NCBI RefSeq assembly: GCF_024763615.1
Contig: NC_077225.1
Span: forward strand, 4,402,001 to 4,466,000
Origin: Phlebotomus papatasi
Taxonomy: Eukaryota; Arthropoda; Insecta; Diptera; Psychodidae
Direction of reading: 5' to 3'
Length of the DNA stretch: 64,000 nucleotides
Position numbers and translations under genes: made by a program. Under the pieces are notes generated by a model. That model saw only the letters and a list, made by a program, of their open reading frames with translations. It was not told where the DNA came from and did no database searches. How positions within the stretch are numbered: position 1 is the first letter of the stretch; every line of letters starts with the position of its first letter. This document shows positions 19,589-31,474 of the stretch, in pieces.

Positions 19589-20273
19589 TTCGGCCATACC
19601 TGACTGAGTGACGTCCCTGGCACTGGCTCAGCTGCATGAACGACCGCCATACTACCCTACTATTGGGAAGTCCGGGTTCATGACGTCGAGTCGTTGCCTC
19701 TGTCGCTTAGCCAACCGAAGAGTAGCTTATCATGAAATGTCTATCAGAAGTAGCATTTCATAAAACAAACCCATCAAGTTGATCAGACTTGATTATATAC
19801 CCTGGGCTTGGGGTTAGCACGTATGTACAACTGTTCACTTTTTAGTTGTAGTGCTATTCATACAACTGTTCACTTCTTAGTTGTATCACACTTCGGCACA
19901 ATTCTTCACTTCTTAACTGTGCTCCACAATAATTGCATCATGTCTGGTGCAGCATTAATACACTAACACCAGGCAGGACTACAATTATCCAGTCAATTGA
20001 CTATCAACCATTTTTGCTAATACAAAAGCAATTGAGAATCATTGACTACACCTTTAATGGACTGAACTTCAATTTCTGTCATTAACCACCACCCGCCCAT
20101 TCAGTACGTCTACCGGACTAAAGGAGGGAATCAACTGATAAGTCATAAAACCTCAATGGCAATCGTTAAATTTGACAGAACCTTTCAATGTGAATAGGAA
20201 ATTTTACTTCATTCTTTAGTATTCAGAAAATAACAAAGAAATACATAAGTAATTCAGATATCTTACAGTCCAT
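19589..20273 (-). other. 3' untranslated region of gypsy copy A
   Basis: Nearly 0.7 kb between the pol stop and the 3' LTR. No coding frame. Contains the three hairpins at 19826-19922. No clear polypurine tract adjoins the LTR. Confidence 0.7.
19826..19922. repeat. Three consecutive stem-loops, copy A
   Basis: TACAACT/AGTTGTA (19826-19850), ATACAACT/AGTTGTAT (19860-19886) and GCACAATT/AACTGTGC (19896-19922, one mismatch). Each encloses an 11-nt loop reading, on the plus strand, (G/C)TTCACTT(T/C)TT. The same array is at 44344-44440. Confidence 0.8.
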
Positions 20274-23200
20274 TCATTCCGAGTCTGTCTGCTCAGACCC
20301 AACCTCATACTCTTCCATCTCCAAAGCACTGCGATCACCCCATGGTTTCATTTTGTCAGCAGCGTAAACTGAGTGGAAAGGTTTGTTCGTCAGTTGCGTG
20401 GTGAGGGTATCGGTCACTTCATATCGATCCCTTCCTAGATCCTTCTTCACAACATAGGGTCCCCTGAATCGATGTGACATCTTTCTACTCGATCCGGTAG
20501 CAGGAGCATCCCAACGAACAAGGACAAGGTCTCCTTCCTTGTATTTGTGAGGTTTCAGGTGTTCATCATTGTGCTTCTTGGCTTGTTTTGACTCCAACTG
20601 TTGCACTCGTTTAGCTGTCGCCTCCCGAAGGTCAGCCACAGAGATGTTGGAATCATTACAAGTATCCTCCATGATGGCATTGGCCAGAATTTTTCCCAAG
20701 ACATTTCGAGGTCGAAATCCAAAGAGCAACTCTTGAGGAGAATGACCAGTAATTCGATTTTTAGAGGAATTCATGTACCATTGTACCGTAGGAAGATTCT
20801 TGTACCAATCCTTCCCATCTTCATTCTCACTCATGGCTTTCAAGGAATCTCCCACAACTCTGAAACACCTCTCCGCTTGTCCATTTCCTCTTGGTGTCTT
20901 GGCTGCCACCAAAGCAAGCTTGATCTCTCTGTCACGACAATATTCCTCAAATGCCTTTGACGTGAAGGCTGTGCCCCTATCGGACAGTATCACCGAGGGA
21001 TACCCAAACAATTGGCTAATCTCTTCCATAACTTTGATAACCCCGCTGTATTGGCGGACTTCACAGACCTTAGAATTGTATACTTCGTGAAAGCATCCAC
21101 AACATGATCACAGCTTCCTTTGGCTCGTGGATAAGGGCCACTATGGTCCATGTGAATCACTTTAAATGGCACTGGTGACTTGTCAATGGTATGTAGTTCT
21201 ACACGAGTCTCATCTACTCCTCTCTTTGTCTGACAACACGATATACATCCATCAACGTACTTCTTAATCATTGACCTCATCCTCGGCCAATGAAAATCTT
21301 TAGATATTTTCTAGAGTGCGTTGAAATGCCGGATGTCCACTCCTATCATGTCCTTGGTGCATGATGTTGAAACGCATTCCACGTGGCACACAGAATTTCA
21401 AACCCTCGGCTGTTTTCCGGAACAATCTTTCTCCTTTCAACTCATACGTTTTGAGAATATTCTCCTTGTATTCATGGTCTTCATAGACCCCGTCCAGAAC
21501 TTTCTTAATTTGAACCAGGTCTCCATCTTGAGTTTGTAAGGATGCCACCCAATCAAAATTATTCAAAACAAGGAGCACTTCCTTATCAACTTCTTGATTT
21601 GCAATCAGAGGATTCCTACTGAGGAAATCAGCATGACGCATACGGGTTCCATTCCGAAAATGAAGCTCAAAATCAAATTCTTGAATCTGATACCACCATC
21701 GAGCCATTTTGGGAGACATATCTCTTTTCAAGTGCGCTTGTTTCAGTGTGTTGCAATCGGTATATACTTTGAAGGTACGACCTAGTAAATAGTATCGAAA
21801 TCTCTTCAATGCTTCTACTAAGGCCAGAGTTTCGAGTTCAAAACTGGAGTATCTGGATTCTGCTGGGGTTGTCACCCGACTGTAGTAGGCAACAGGACGT
21901 GCAACCTCCTGTTCGTCCACTTGCATCAACACAGCTCCTAAGCCAAAACTCGAACCATCGGTGTGTAACTCATGAGTAAGCTTCGGGTCAAAAAGGGTCA
22001 ACAAAGGCTGTTGGGTTAAAAGGGTTTTCAACAGCTGAAAGGACTTCTCTTCTTCATGACCCCATTGAAATGTTTTATCCTTCTTTAGCAAGCTATAGAG
22101 AGGTCTGGCGATTTTTGAATAAGCTGGAGCGAAGCGACGAAAGTAACCTGACAATCCCAGAAATTCTCTCAAAGACTTTAAAGTCGTATGGCTCGGAAAT
22201 TTTTCAATCACTTCTGCTTTCAGATCGCTTAGGGTTATGCCATCCTGACTGACATTGTATCCCAAATACTTCACTTTCTCCATAAAAAATCACATTTGGA
22301 AACATTTAGGGTCAAGCCAGCCTTTTGAAGTTCCTGCAGTGTCCTTTCCAATACTTTAAAATTCTCATCTACTGTCACGGTAGGGATCATGATATCGTCA
22401 ACGTAAAAAGATATTCCATCATCAAGAAGTGGCCTCATAACTTGGTTCATCCCTCTGACAAAGACGGAGGGAGAGTTTGTCAGACCATACGGAACTCTCT
22501 TGAATTGGTACTGTCCTCCTGGAATCACAAAAGAGGTGTACTTCCTGGATTCCGGTTCCACTTCAATTTGGTAATATCCAGAGCGAAGATCTAAAGAAGT
22601 GAAACAAGACTTCCCAGCCAACTTGTCCAACTCCTCTTCAATCTTTGGAAGTGGAAAAACTTCCTGCTGACAGATCTTGTTGACCCGCCTATAATCAACA
22701 CAAAGTCTATTTTCACCAGTAGGCTTAGAGACAAGCACCACAGGACTTGAAAATTCACTGTTGCTTTCCTCAATGATCTCTTCGTCCAATAACTCTGTGA
22801 TAATGTTCTTAAGGACCTCCTTTTGACTACTGGATACACTGTACGGACGATATCTGACTACCTCCTGAGTTTTCATGATGAGCCTCATAGGATTTAAAGT
22901 CGTATGACCCAACTCCTTGGAATTCAATGCAAAACAATCTCTGTAATTGTTGAGCAATTCCAATAGTCTACGCTTGTCACTCTCAGTAATATTGTCCCCT
23001 ATCTTCAGATCTGACATTTGAATAACTCTTTTCTCTGTATTAGGACTTACAACCATTACTTTAGGAGTATTTGTCTTTGGAACTTTACGAATTATCAATG
23101 AATCAAACGTCTTTATCAATTTTACATCAGGGGTGGAGAAGAAATCATTTCCACACAGCATCGGGTACCTCAAAACTTCATCAGGAACTACATAGACTTT

Positions 23201-24346
23201 AAAATGACGTTTGAATTTGTCAATCGTAATGTCAATTTCCATACTTCCAAGAGACTCACAAATCCCTCCTCCAAATCCTGAGAAACTTTTACACTCGCCA
23301 TCTCCTGACCACTTCAATTTCTCCGATAGAGACTTAATGATTAACGTTGCTTCACTTCCCAAATCAATCATAGCTGCACAAGTCTCCTGCCCTACCTTAG
23401 CCTCCTTCACAAAGCCTTTATTTGTTTGGGTGCTGGGCTTAGACAGCACCCCGATCGGATAATCCTGCTTTTTCTTCTTTTTCGGACAATCTCTGATGAG
23501 ATGCTCTTCGGAATCACAAGCATAACATCTGCGCTTTCCTGTTTTTGAAGTTTTTGGGGAGGTTTCATCTTTTTTAGCCATCTTTTCCTTCTTGGGTGCA
23601 GCATCACTATCTGGTTTCTCATCATCATCCTTTTTGTCCCCATATTTGCGTTTACGACCCCCAAATTTTCGATTTTGTCCAAAGAAATGACGTTTGGGTT
23701 TGGCGGAGGAGGTTTCTGGGTTATTGTCTTTAGGTTTTGCATCAGAATCTTTAATATTCTTTTCGACTTCCTTCATGTATACGAGAAAATCGGGAATTGA
23801 GCATGATTCGGCTTTAGTCAAAAGTCCCCGCATCATTGGATCAGGAATTGCATGGATTAATTACTCTTTGATAGAATTATCATCAAGATCAATCCTTCTT
23901 GCATGCTTCACTACTGACATGAAATATTCATCAATGGTTTCTTCACTCCTCCTCTTCCGGTTCTGGAGAATTTTGTGGACTTCAGTAGTCGTCAGTTTCT
24001 CAGGATAACACTTCCGAAGCTCTGCTCTAAATTGCTCGTAACTCGAAATCCTCGTTTGCATTCCCTCAAACCAATCTTTTGCAGGTCCCTTCAAACGAAT
24101 AACTGCAGTTGTTAGAGCACGCTCTGGCTCCAAACGATATAGGGTGATCAGATTATCCACTTTATTAATCCATTCCCTGGCCAGAGGACTACCCTCCTTG
24201 CCAGGCTCAAATGCTGGGACAAAGGCTTCTATCTCCTGGATGCTCAAATGCTTTGAATAAGATGGAGTTGCGACAGTGGAGGGGTGAGGAGAGCTTCTAG
24301 AGTCATTGGAGGTTTGTCGGAAAGTTCGTCGTGTGGGAGGTGCCAT
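20274..24346 (-). pseudogene. Gag-pol polyprotein of gypsy copy A, four lesions
   Basis: A single gag-pol frame starts at the ATG at 24346 (MAPPTRRTFRQ). Domains: capsid (FEGMQTRISSYEQFRAEL), zinc knuckle (CYACDSEEHLIRDC), aspartic protease with the unusual DLG (MIDLGSEATLI), RT (VDYRRVNKIC, YVDD), RNase H (LHTDGSSFGLGAVL, YTDCNTLKQ), and integrase (CISCCQTK; D in MDHSGPY, D in SDRGTAF, E in GQAERCF) with GPY (FRGPYVV). Lesions: TAT to TAA at 23861-23863, a one-base loss near 22280, a two-base loss near 21300, a one-base loss near 21040. A 9-base loss removes three residues before VDAFTK. Comparison with copy B identifies each lesion. Confidence 0.9.
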
Positions 24347-25423
24347 TTCGAACTACATGGGACAACGAAAAACGACAAATTCCATTTTTGGATGAAATTT
24401 TTTTTTAACAATGGTGAGGGACAGGACAAGAATATTTAGGGTGTCCACAAGGAATCATTTAGTAATTTTTAATAAAATATGTAATCATTGCTATCATCAA
24501 ATTAAAATTGTTACCAAATTTTATTATGTGGGCAAGTGCTTAATTATTTTTGTCATTGATCTGTCATATCACCCATTTTTTCCCAGAATGACGGAATACT
24601 CTTTTTTTTTAAGAGAATCTTTACGAAAATCTCTCAAAATCAGTATTAATTTCCACAAAATTGATCAAAACACATCAATTTCATCACTGTCTACGATAAA
24701 GGAGAATTTCCGCGAATAGTTTATCCTCTTTGTCATCTAATTTACGTTGCGGAACAGAAAAAAAGAAAATGTTCTACTCACAGTACCGTAGATTTCTCTC
24801 CTTGGCACAATATTGCTTCCTTGATAAGTCTAAAAGAATTTAGTTTAATGAAATATTAGTAATAACCACCTTTGAAATAATTTTTTGATAAATACTCTGC
24901 GATCAATCTGCTCTGCAACAATGCACTATCCCAAATGCTGAAAGAGAATGCCTATTTCGCAATATTACCATAAAAGGAAATTCTCCAGAAAGACAAAGAA
25001 AAGGGTGGTAAGACGCATACACACAAACACACGTGAGAGATCTCTCCAAACACACACGTTCAAACATGTTTCCCCCTTGGAATACTTATCTCCTTTCTCT
25101 CCGTGTGGGGCTGAATTCTCTGTCTTCTATTCTCTCCTGGTGGCAACTTCTCTCTCGACCCAAGTTAGCGCGCTCTTCGCACACGCTCAGCTACCCCTTC
25201 TGCACACATCCACTCGCGCGGCTTTTTATTTCCCCACAAGCTCGATCACGCCACCACTGTGTGAGGGAGACGAAAACTCCCTGCGCAAGGGGAAATTTCC
25301 TGGAACAAGCCTTTTTCTGGGGCGCTACAGGCTCACTGATTTCACAATTTGCACTACTTTTGCAAACACTACTGGATGCACTTCTACTTTGAGCACTTGG
25401 GGATCTCTATCCCACTTATGAAA
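24347..25423 (-). other. 5' leader of gypsy copy A
   Basis: Over 1 kb between the 5' LTR and gag. On the minus strand no frame is convincing. A primer-binding site could not be placed with confidence: the LTR is followed by TTTCATAAGTGGGATAG. Confidence 0.6.
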
Positions 25424-25680
25424 TGAAGCCAAATCTCTAGAAGAGAGAAATGACTGAACTGTTCTACTAAGATCTCAGGAGCAAGAGCGGCTTATGGTTG
25501 ATAGCTGTAGCCACAAACCACTGCTCCGATCGGGATCCAAGAGAACACTGACTCCAATGTCTCGGGCCCGACTCTCAAAGAGCGAAGGGAGGTCATCGCT
25601 AATACTACAACCTCTCCTTCTGGCATACAATTACCTACTCTCAGCGCTCTCTTGCGGAAAATAGGGATTTTAGTGCTACA
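25424..25680 (-). repeat. 5' LTR of gypsy copy A (257 bp)
   Basis: Plus-strand ends TGAAGCCAAATC and TTTAGTGCTACA; pairs with 19332-19588, with about half a dozen differences. Confidence 0.9.
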
Positions 25681-26765
25681 TATTACTGCTCGAACTCAAA
25701 GAGAGCAGTTATATAATCGACTTCTTTTTCAACTTCTCACTGTTCTGGAGCTTAAACGGTAAGAGATATCGACTTCCGGTCTTTGATGACCCCTTTTTAA
25801 ATGACATTATCTCGTACCCAACCTCTTTACTTTTCCCCCTCCCCTTTCGCACGATCCCTATCCCCTAAAAATAGGTCAAAAATTAGGTTTCTCCAATTTT
25901 GCAAAAAATTGGCCCAAGCTTTTTCAATGATTTTTGGATATGTCTTAGAGCTGGCCCTGGAGAATATTTCGCCCAAACATACCTATGACCGGAAAATTCG
26001 CCATTTTGAAATATTGAAGGTCAAAGTTCAACCACTTTAGAAGGCTCATTTTTCAACCAATTTGGTTAAATTTCAATTTTTTGGAAAAGTACTGAAATGT
26101 CGAACTCGGCTGCATCGGTCATAATCGGTGATGGATCGGGAAAGTAACGGTAATATCTCTGTTTTAAAAAAAAACTGTTTTTCGCACTTGTTCATTCGTT
26201 TGACCCATATAAAATTCAAACGGTAAAAGATATCAACTTCCGGTCTTCGATGACCCCACTTCAAATGACATTATCTCGTACCCAACCTCTTTACTTTCCC
26301 CCCTCCCCTTTCGTACGTTCTCTATCCCTTAAAAATAGGTAAAAAATGAGGTTTTCCAATTTTGCAAAAAATTGGCCAAAGCTTTTTCAATGATTTTTGG
26401 ATATGTTTTAGAGTTGGCCCTGGCGAACATTTCGGCCAAACATATCTATGGCCGGAAAATTCGCCATTTTAAATTATTGAAGGTCAAAGTTCAACCACTT
26501 TGGAAGGATCATTTTTCAACCGATTTGGTTAATTTGGATTTTTTGGAAAGGTACTGCAATGTCGAACTCGGTTGCATCGGTCTTCATCGGTAATGAATCG
26601 GTTAAGTATCGAGTTTTTGATTTTGAAATGCTTTTGTGATTTATGAATGGATTTGATCTCTGATAGATCAGTTATTCCAAAAGATTATGCAAAAAGCTAA
26701 TTCACGGTGAGCTCTATCTCGTGAGTTCGAGCATTGCGCAAAGCTGGGACGCTTTGCCATCTCTT
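25681..26765 (+). repeat. Repeat family R, copy 2 (two modules and the 3' end)
   Basis: Starts TTACTGCTCGAACTCAAAGAG, has two tandem modules each with GACCGGAAAATTCGCCATT (about 25990 and 26450), and ends GGGACGCTTTGCCATC. The ends carry related inverted words (TGCTCGAACTCA near the start, GAGTTCGAGCA near the end), consistent with a foldback-type element. Confidence 0.8.
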
Positions 26766-26925
26766 TATTTTAACATATTAGATGAGCACATATATTCTGT
26801 CATTGGAAGAGGTCGAAAGTTTGGAGTGGTATATCTCGGCACCTCATGAACATAATTGAATGAGTTAAATATTGTTGGAAACTTTGCTCATTAGCTTTCA
26901 GGAATAGATGTTGCATATGGATATG

Positions 26926-27617
26926 TTATATTATTAACAATTTTCTGGGGTTTGCAGCAAGTTTTTCCAGAACTTCCGCTGTTACCCACTCTCGCTTTTC
27001 TTTCAATAAATTGCGATGAACACTCATCAGACACAATCCCGACAATCTCTCCTGTCCCATTGTGCTTCGCAGCCAGGTTTTGACCCTTCGAAGGGTACTG
27101 AAAAACCTTTCAACAGATGCTGTGGTCGGTGGAAGGGCGCATAAAATCAATAAAGCGTGCCTTATTGTAGATTAAAACACGTTGGCCTCCTCCAACAATG
27201 AGGCCACTTCTATATCTTTTGACTTATCATTTGACATACATTTCTTTTTCCACAGGTTACTCCACAACTCCATTTCTGCTGCAATGTCCCCCAGTTCATA
27301 AAAATCTTGAGAAATTTTCATATTTGTCTCTAAATTCTTAGAGGAGAGTATGTGGGACGGATGTATATGGGATAATGCGAAAGCGGGAGTGTTTTCTTCT
27401 GAAAACCTTACGCCTAAAGAAAAAGCCAGGGAGTCGAGATAAGGAATTATTAAAGATCGTCTCCAGTATTCATTCGGACTTTCAGCAGGTGCATTATTTC
27501 TGTACTTTTGTCCTGTAGCTAGCCGAGGGATTACCAAGGCTACCCAGGCTTTCTTTACGATGTCATGCGATTTATCCAGAATTACAGCAGATTCATGCTC
27601 ATTTTTTTTGTATTTTA
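26926..27617 (-). pseudogene. hAT-family transposase, C-terminal fragment
   Basis: Minus-strand frame contains SPNEYWRRSLIIPYLDSL, found in zinc-finger/hAT proteins with DUF4371-like cores, and ends with the hAT dimerisation region TTASVERFFSTLRRVKTWLR. An in-frame TAA at 27172-27174 separates the two parts, and the N-terminal half (zinc finger, first catalytic aspartate) is missing. Dead fragment; terminal repeats not found. Confidence 0.85.
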
Positions 27618-27896
27618 TTTCTTTTTTTTTATTTTGTGTATTATCTATTTTGTAATGCTTTTTGCTTTGTTCTGATACTTCCAGTCGTCATAATAATCCA
27701 CATATTCTATTGAATTAATTTTGATCAATGGATTGTGGAGCTCGACCTGATTTAGTAGTGTCCTCAAAGAACTAATTTTATTTGGCTGAGCTATGGCTGT
27801 ACTTGGAGAAATGGTCGCGTATGTGCTGAATTGACGGAATTCAATATTTCGCATACGCCAAGGGGTAACTCATTTCGAGGAACTCGAGCCAATCTG

Positions 27897-28367
27897 ACCA
27901 GGGAACCCACGGGGAACCCGGGGAACCCGGGGAAACCGGGGAACTCACGGGGAACCCGGGGAACTCACGGGGAACCCGGGGAACTCTCGGGGAACCCGGG
28001 GAACCCATACATTTTTTCAGGGAACCCGGGGAACCCATATATTTTTCAGGGAACTCTCAGGGAACCCGGGGAACCCATACATTTTTCATGGAACTCGGGA
28101 ACCCATATATTTTTCAGGGAACTCGGGGAAGCCATATATTTTTCAGGGAACTCTCAGGGAACCCGGGGAACCCATACATTTTTTCAGGGAACTCGGGGAA
28201 CCCATATATTTTTCAGGGAACTCTCAGGGAACCCGGGGAACCCATACATTTTTCAGGGAACTCACGGGGAACTCATACATTTTTCAGGGAACTCACGGGG
28301 AACCCATACATTTTTTCAGGGAACCCGGGGAACTCATACGTTTTTCAGGGAACCCAGGGAACGCATA
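27897..28367. repeat. Minisatellite of GGGGAACCC and GGGAACTC units
   Basis: Starts with tight GGGGAACCC/GGGGAACTCAC units, then becomes a longer repeat of roughly 30-50 bases: GGGAACCCGGGGAACCC followed by ATACATTTTTCA. More than ten units. All three plus-strand frames can be partly open because the unit lacks stops; I do not regard this as a gene. Confidence 0.95.
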
Positions 28368-29520
28368 TTAAAAATTCTCTATCCATATTTACTCAATTTG
28401 ACCCTGGAGTTAAAATTCTCTCAGAGAAACCTCGACTCGAATTGAGTTATAATAAAACTCACCATTTTTCGAAATAATACCGTCACGAAATTTTCACTAT
28501 TGTTAAAACTAATTAGTATCTATCACCTAATACACTATTTATAAAAAATAGTTTGTCCGAATACATTGAAAATCAATAGAGAATTTCAGCTCTCTCTTTC
28601 TAGCAAATTCTTTTTCAGAGAGAGCCCTATAAAAAACGTCATTTGACACATCACCAGAAAATCCTCAGACAAATCCTTTCCTTTGCCCGACGTTTCCTGT
28701 GACTTCTATAAAATTATTTTTTCAGTGTAAAATCTTCGGAAATTCCTTTTTAGAAGTTCTTTGGTAATTTCGTGCCAAATTTTCATGAATGACGTTACTG
28801 TGAAACCCTTTGCATACTTAATTCTAAAATTTGAAGATATTAACTAAAAACACTGAAAATCTTGGGATGATATGAATATAAGACATCTGAGAAATATTTC
28901 GGGATAGAAGTAGGAACAAAATAACATTTGGCGGCGGCTAATTTTGGCGATAGTGACGGTTTGAAAAATGAAATTGAGCGGCGATGGTTCCAAAATTTTA
29001 ATTCGGCGGCGGCGCTTTCCCATTTTTTTTTATTATGAATAAACACAAAAAAGAATAGATTCTTAAGTACACAAAGCAATTGGTTAAAGGTCGGGTAGTA
29101 AGTTAAACAGAGTACGTGGCCTCTAATACAGTGCGAGACAAAACCACAACCGTACCTATTTTTTCGAATTTTGAACAAATTATACAAATTTTATTGTAGT
29201 TTTTACCTTAATACTTCCATTTCATCATCTGAGAAAAGAAAATTGTAATGGTTAGTCGGTTGAGTTTGATTGAGATTTTAAATTGAAAGAAATGTTAGAA
29301 AATCGCCTTTTTCAAAAAGCGTCTGAGACTTTGCGAGCTGCTCTAACTCCCGAGAAAGAGCTCTGCCTTTTCGTAAGTTTTTCTGATGTATGGAAAATTA
29401 TTGTCGAATTAAATTTGTCTATAAATCAACACAAAACCATCTTGAAGTCGAAAATTGTTCAAGAAGAGTTTCAAAAAATAATTAACCTTTTTATTAATGT
29501 ACTAACAAATCGGGTGAAAA
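28368..29520. other. Stretch without a recognised gene
   Basis: A/T-rich. Contains a GC-rich patch at about 28930-29020 with GGCGGCGGC words. The open frame at 29283-29531 has no recognisable family. Confidence 0.4.
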
Positions 29521-30079
29521 TTAAGCTTTGACTTTTAATAATTCTAAATGGCGATTTTTCCGGTGATGAGTGTTTAAGGACAAAATTTTCAGCTGGACTA
29601 CCCCCAAAACATTTTCAAAAATAAATGAAATTGCCAGGGCCAATTTTTTGTAAAGTTCGGGAAACCTCATTTTTGACCTATTTTTGCTGGATAGGGACTG
29701 CATGAAGAAGGAGGGGAAAAAAACTAAAGGGGTTGAGTTCGAGATAAGGTCATTTGAGGAGGGGTTATCGAAGACCGGAAGTTTATATCTCTTACCGTTT
29801 GAATTTTATATGGGTCAAAAAACTGAAAATGTGCGAAAAACAGTATTTTTAAAATAAATCTTTTAGCGTTACTTTTCCGATCCATGACCGATTATGACCG
29901 ATACAGTCGGGTTCAGAATAAAAATATCTTTCAAAAAAGTTCAAATTTGTCCAAATCCGTTGAAAATTATGCACTCTAGGGTAGTTGACCTTTGACCTTA
30001 AATAATTCAAGATGGCGATTTTTCCGGTAATGGGTGTCGCAGGATAAAATGTTCAGCTGGACTACCTCCAAAACATATC
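29521..30079 (-). repeat. Repeat family R, copy 3, broken by a BEL/Pao LTR
   Basis: The family marks appear in reverse complement: AATGGCGATTTTTCCGGT at about 29550 and 30010, and ACCGGAAGTTTATATC at about 29775. The unit breaks off at CTCCAAAACATATC, where the BEL-type LTR begins. Confidence 0.75.
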
Positions 30080-30363
30080 TGTTCATACATGAACAATATG
30101 CTAGTGAGCAAAGAGAAGAGAATTTATTAGCCCCTTGCGGTGCAACAACGAATTTATTAGCCCCTTGCGGTGCAATGACAATTGACACCGCACGGGCTTT
30201 CCTCTATGACGCGCGCGGCTACTCGAGCCATTTGTTTTTCTCTTCTCTTTGCTCATCATGCACTTTTTTAAAATAATTTTCCCACAATAAAAATGGATTA
30301 GTTAGCAAAATTATTTGTATATAAACCCAAAATTTTGAATCAATAAATCACTTCCACAATCAT
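30080..30363 (+). repeat. Probable 5' LTR of a BEL/Pao element
   Basis: Starts TGTTCATACATGAACA at the breakpoint of repeat R and ends near CACAATCA. A TATATAAA and an AATAAA lie near the end. TGGTCCCATCGAGAC follows, in the position of a BEL-type primer site. Inside is a direct repeat, ATTTATTAGCCCCTTGCGG, twice (about 30120 and 30153). GAGCAAAGAGAAGAGAA (30103) pairs with its inverse near 30250. The second LTR is absent, so the boundaries are inferred. Confidence 0.55.
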
Positions 30364-30423
30364 CGTGGTCCCATCGAGACATCAAGCCTTTGGTTTGAAG
30401 AAATACTTCAAATCCAAACAGCA

Positions 30424-31455
30424 ATGGAAACCAGCACCATTCTAAAGGAGCAGAAGAGCATCGCCAAGACCATCGAAAGGCTGCGGACGAACTTCAAGAA
30501 GGATGGCCCTAGCAAATGGAAAGCGCCTTACCTTGAAAACAAGGTTAAGGAGCTCAACTCATATTGGAGGCAGTTCGTGACCAACAATGCGACTCTCACA
30601 TCTCAGCTCCCGGGAAGTCATCCTTATATCCTGCATAATTTATACCAAGAAACCAAAACGGTTTACGAGGATTTTATGCAAAAAATCAAAAACTGCCCTG
30701 AGTTTGAGAAAGACTAACTCAGAGTCGGACGATACTCCACCAACAGATGCGGGGTTACTTCGACCATCGAAACTTTCCAGTACTATGGAAAGTGTGACAG
30801 TGACGTCTGAATCTTCATCTGACGTCATCTTTATCCCAACAACAACAACACCAGTAGTTACACAGGCCGTTTATACTGGGACAATTCCACGTCAATACGA
30901 CAAGGTTGCGACAACCAGCAACAACGCAGTTACTACTACTAGTTCCAGATGGAATCAACCCATCACCACGACTGAGCATCTGCTCAATACAACTACGCCA
31001 ACTTGGAATCTACCTTCTACAACAACAGGGGTGAACAACTTTCCGAACAACCCTCCATTTTTGGGAAACGTCAATACCTGGCCATCTTGGGCTTCATATA
31101 GTGTACAGCCAGTCACATCAATCTACAATCCAGGGCAATATCTGCCACCTTACGGGCAATATGGCGAACAACAAGGCCATCTCCCGGCTTGGCAAAAAAC
31201 CCATTTGCCAAAACTCCCACCAGTTCAAATTCCAAAGTTTAACGGAATTTATAAGGATTGGTATAAGTTTTATGATGTTTTCAAAAGCGTCATACACGAC
31301 AACTATAATCTGGGGAACGTGACCAAATTTCAATATCTTCTCTCTTACTTGGAGGGGGAGGCTGCAACCTTAGTTTCAACCCTTCGGCTTAGCGACACGA
31401 ACTACATCGCCGCTCTAGAAATACTGGAGGAACGCTACAATAATCCCCGACGCAT
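30424..31455 (+). pseudogene. BEL/Pao gag fragment with DUF1759-type capsid region
   Basis: Begins METSTILKEQ at 30424, shifts frame near 30712, and continues through a Thr/Pro-rich linker to LPKLPPVQIPKFNG and KFQYLLSYLEGEAATLV, the typical BEL/Pao gag signature. It stops matching after EERYNNPRRI at about 31455, where unrelated repeats start. No pol remains. Confidence 0.85.
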
Positions 31456-31474
31456 TATTACTAGTAGTAAGGTG

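Larger units (their letters stand above)
19332..25680 (-). mobile_element. Gypsy-class LTR retrotransposon, copy A
   Basis: 6349 bp on the minus strand with 257-bp LTRs at both ends (TG...CA). The LTRs differ at several sites (for example GATAAATGAC against GAGAAATGAC), so the copy is not recent. No target duplication is seen: CTCAT before, TATTA after. Sister copy B lies at 43850-50454 in the same orientation. Confidence 0.9.

Noticed and set aside
24948..25421. 157-codon plus-strand frame antisense to the leader of gypsy copy A, also open in copy B (49722-50195)
   Set aside because: Low-complexity Ser/Thr/Leu-rich translation with no family match; conservation is explained by the recent common origin of the two copies. 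Worth only a dN/dS test.
27897..28367. CRISPR array
   Set aside because: Repeats are short, irregular and without unique spacers of constant length, and the genome is an insect's.
27831..28445. 204-codon plus-strand frame rich in Gly, Asn and Pro, resembling a structural protein
   Set aside because: It is the translation of the GGGGAACCC minisatellite; other frames over the same repeat are open as well, so openness reflects the unit, not coding.
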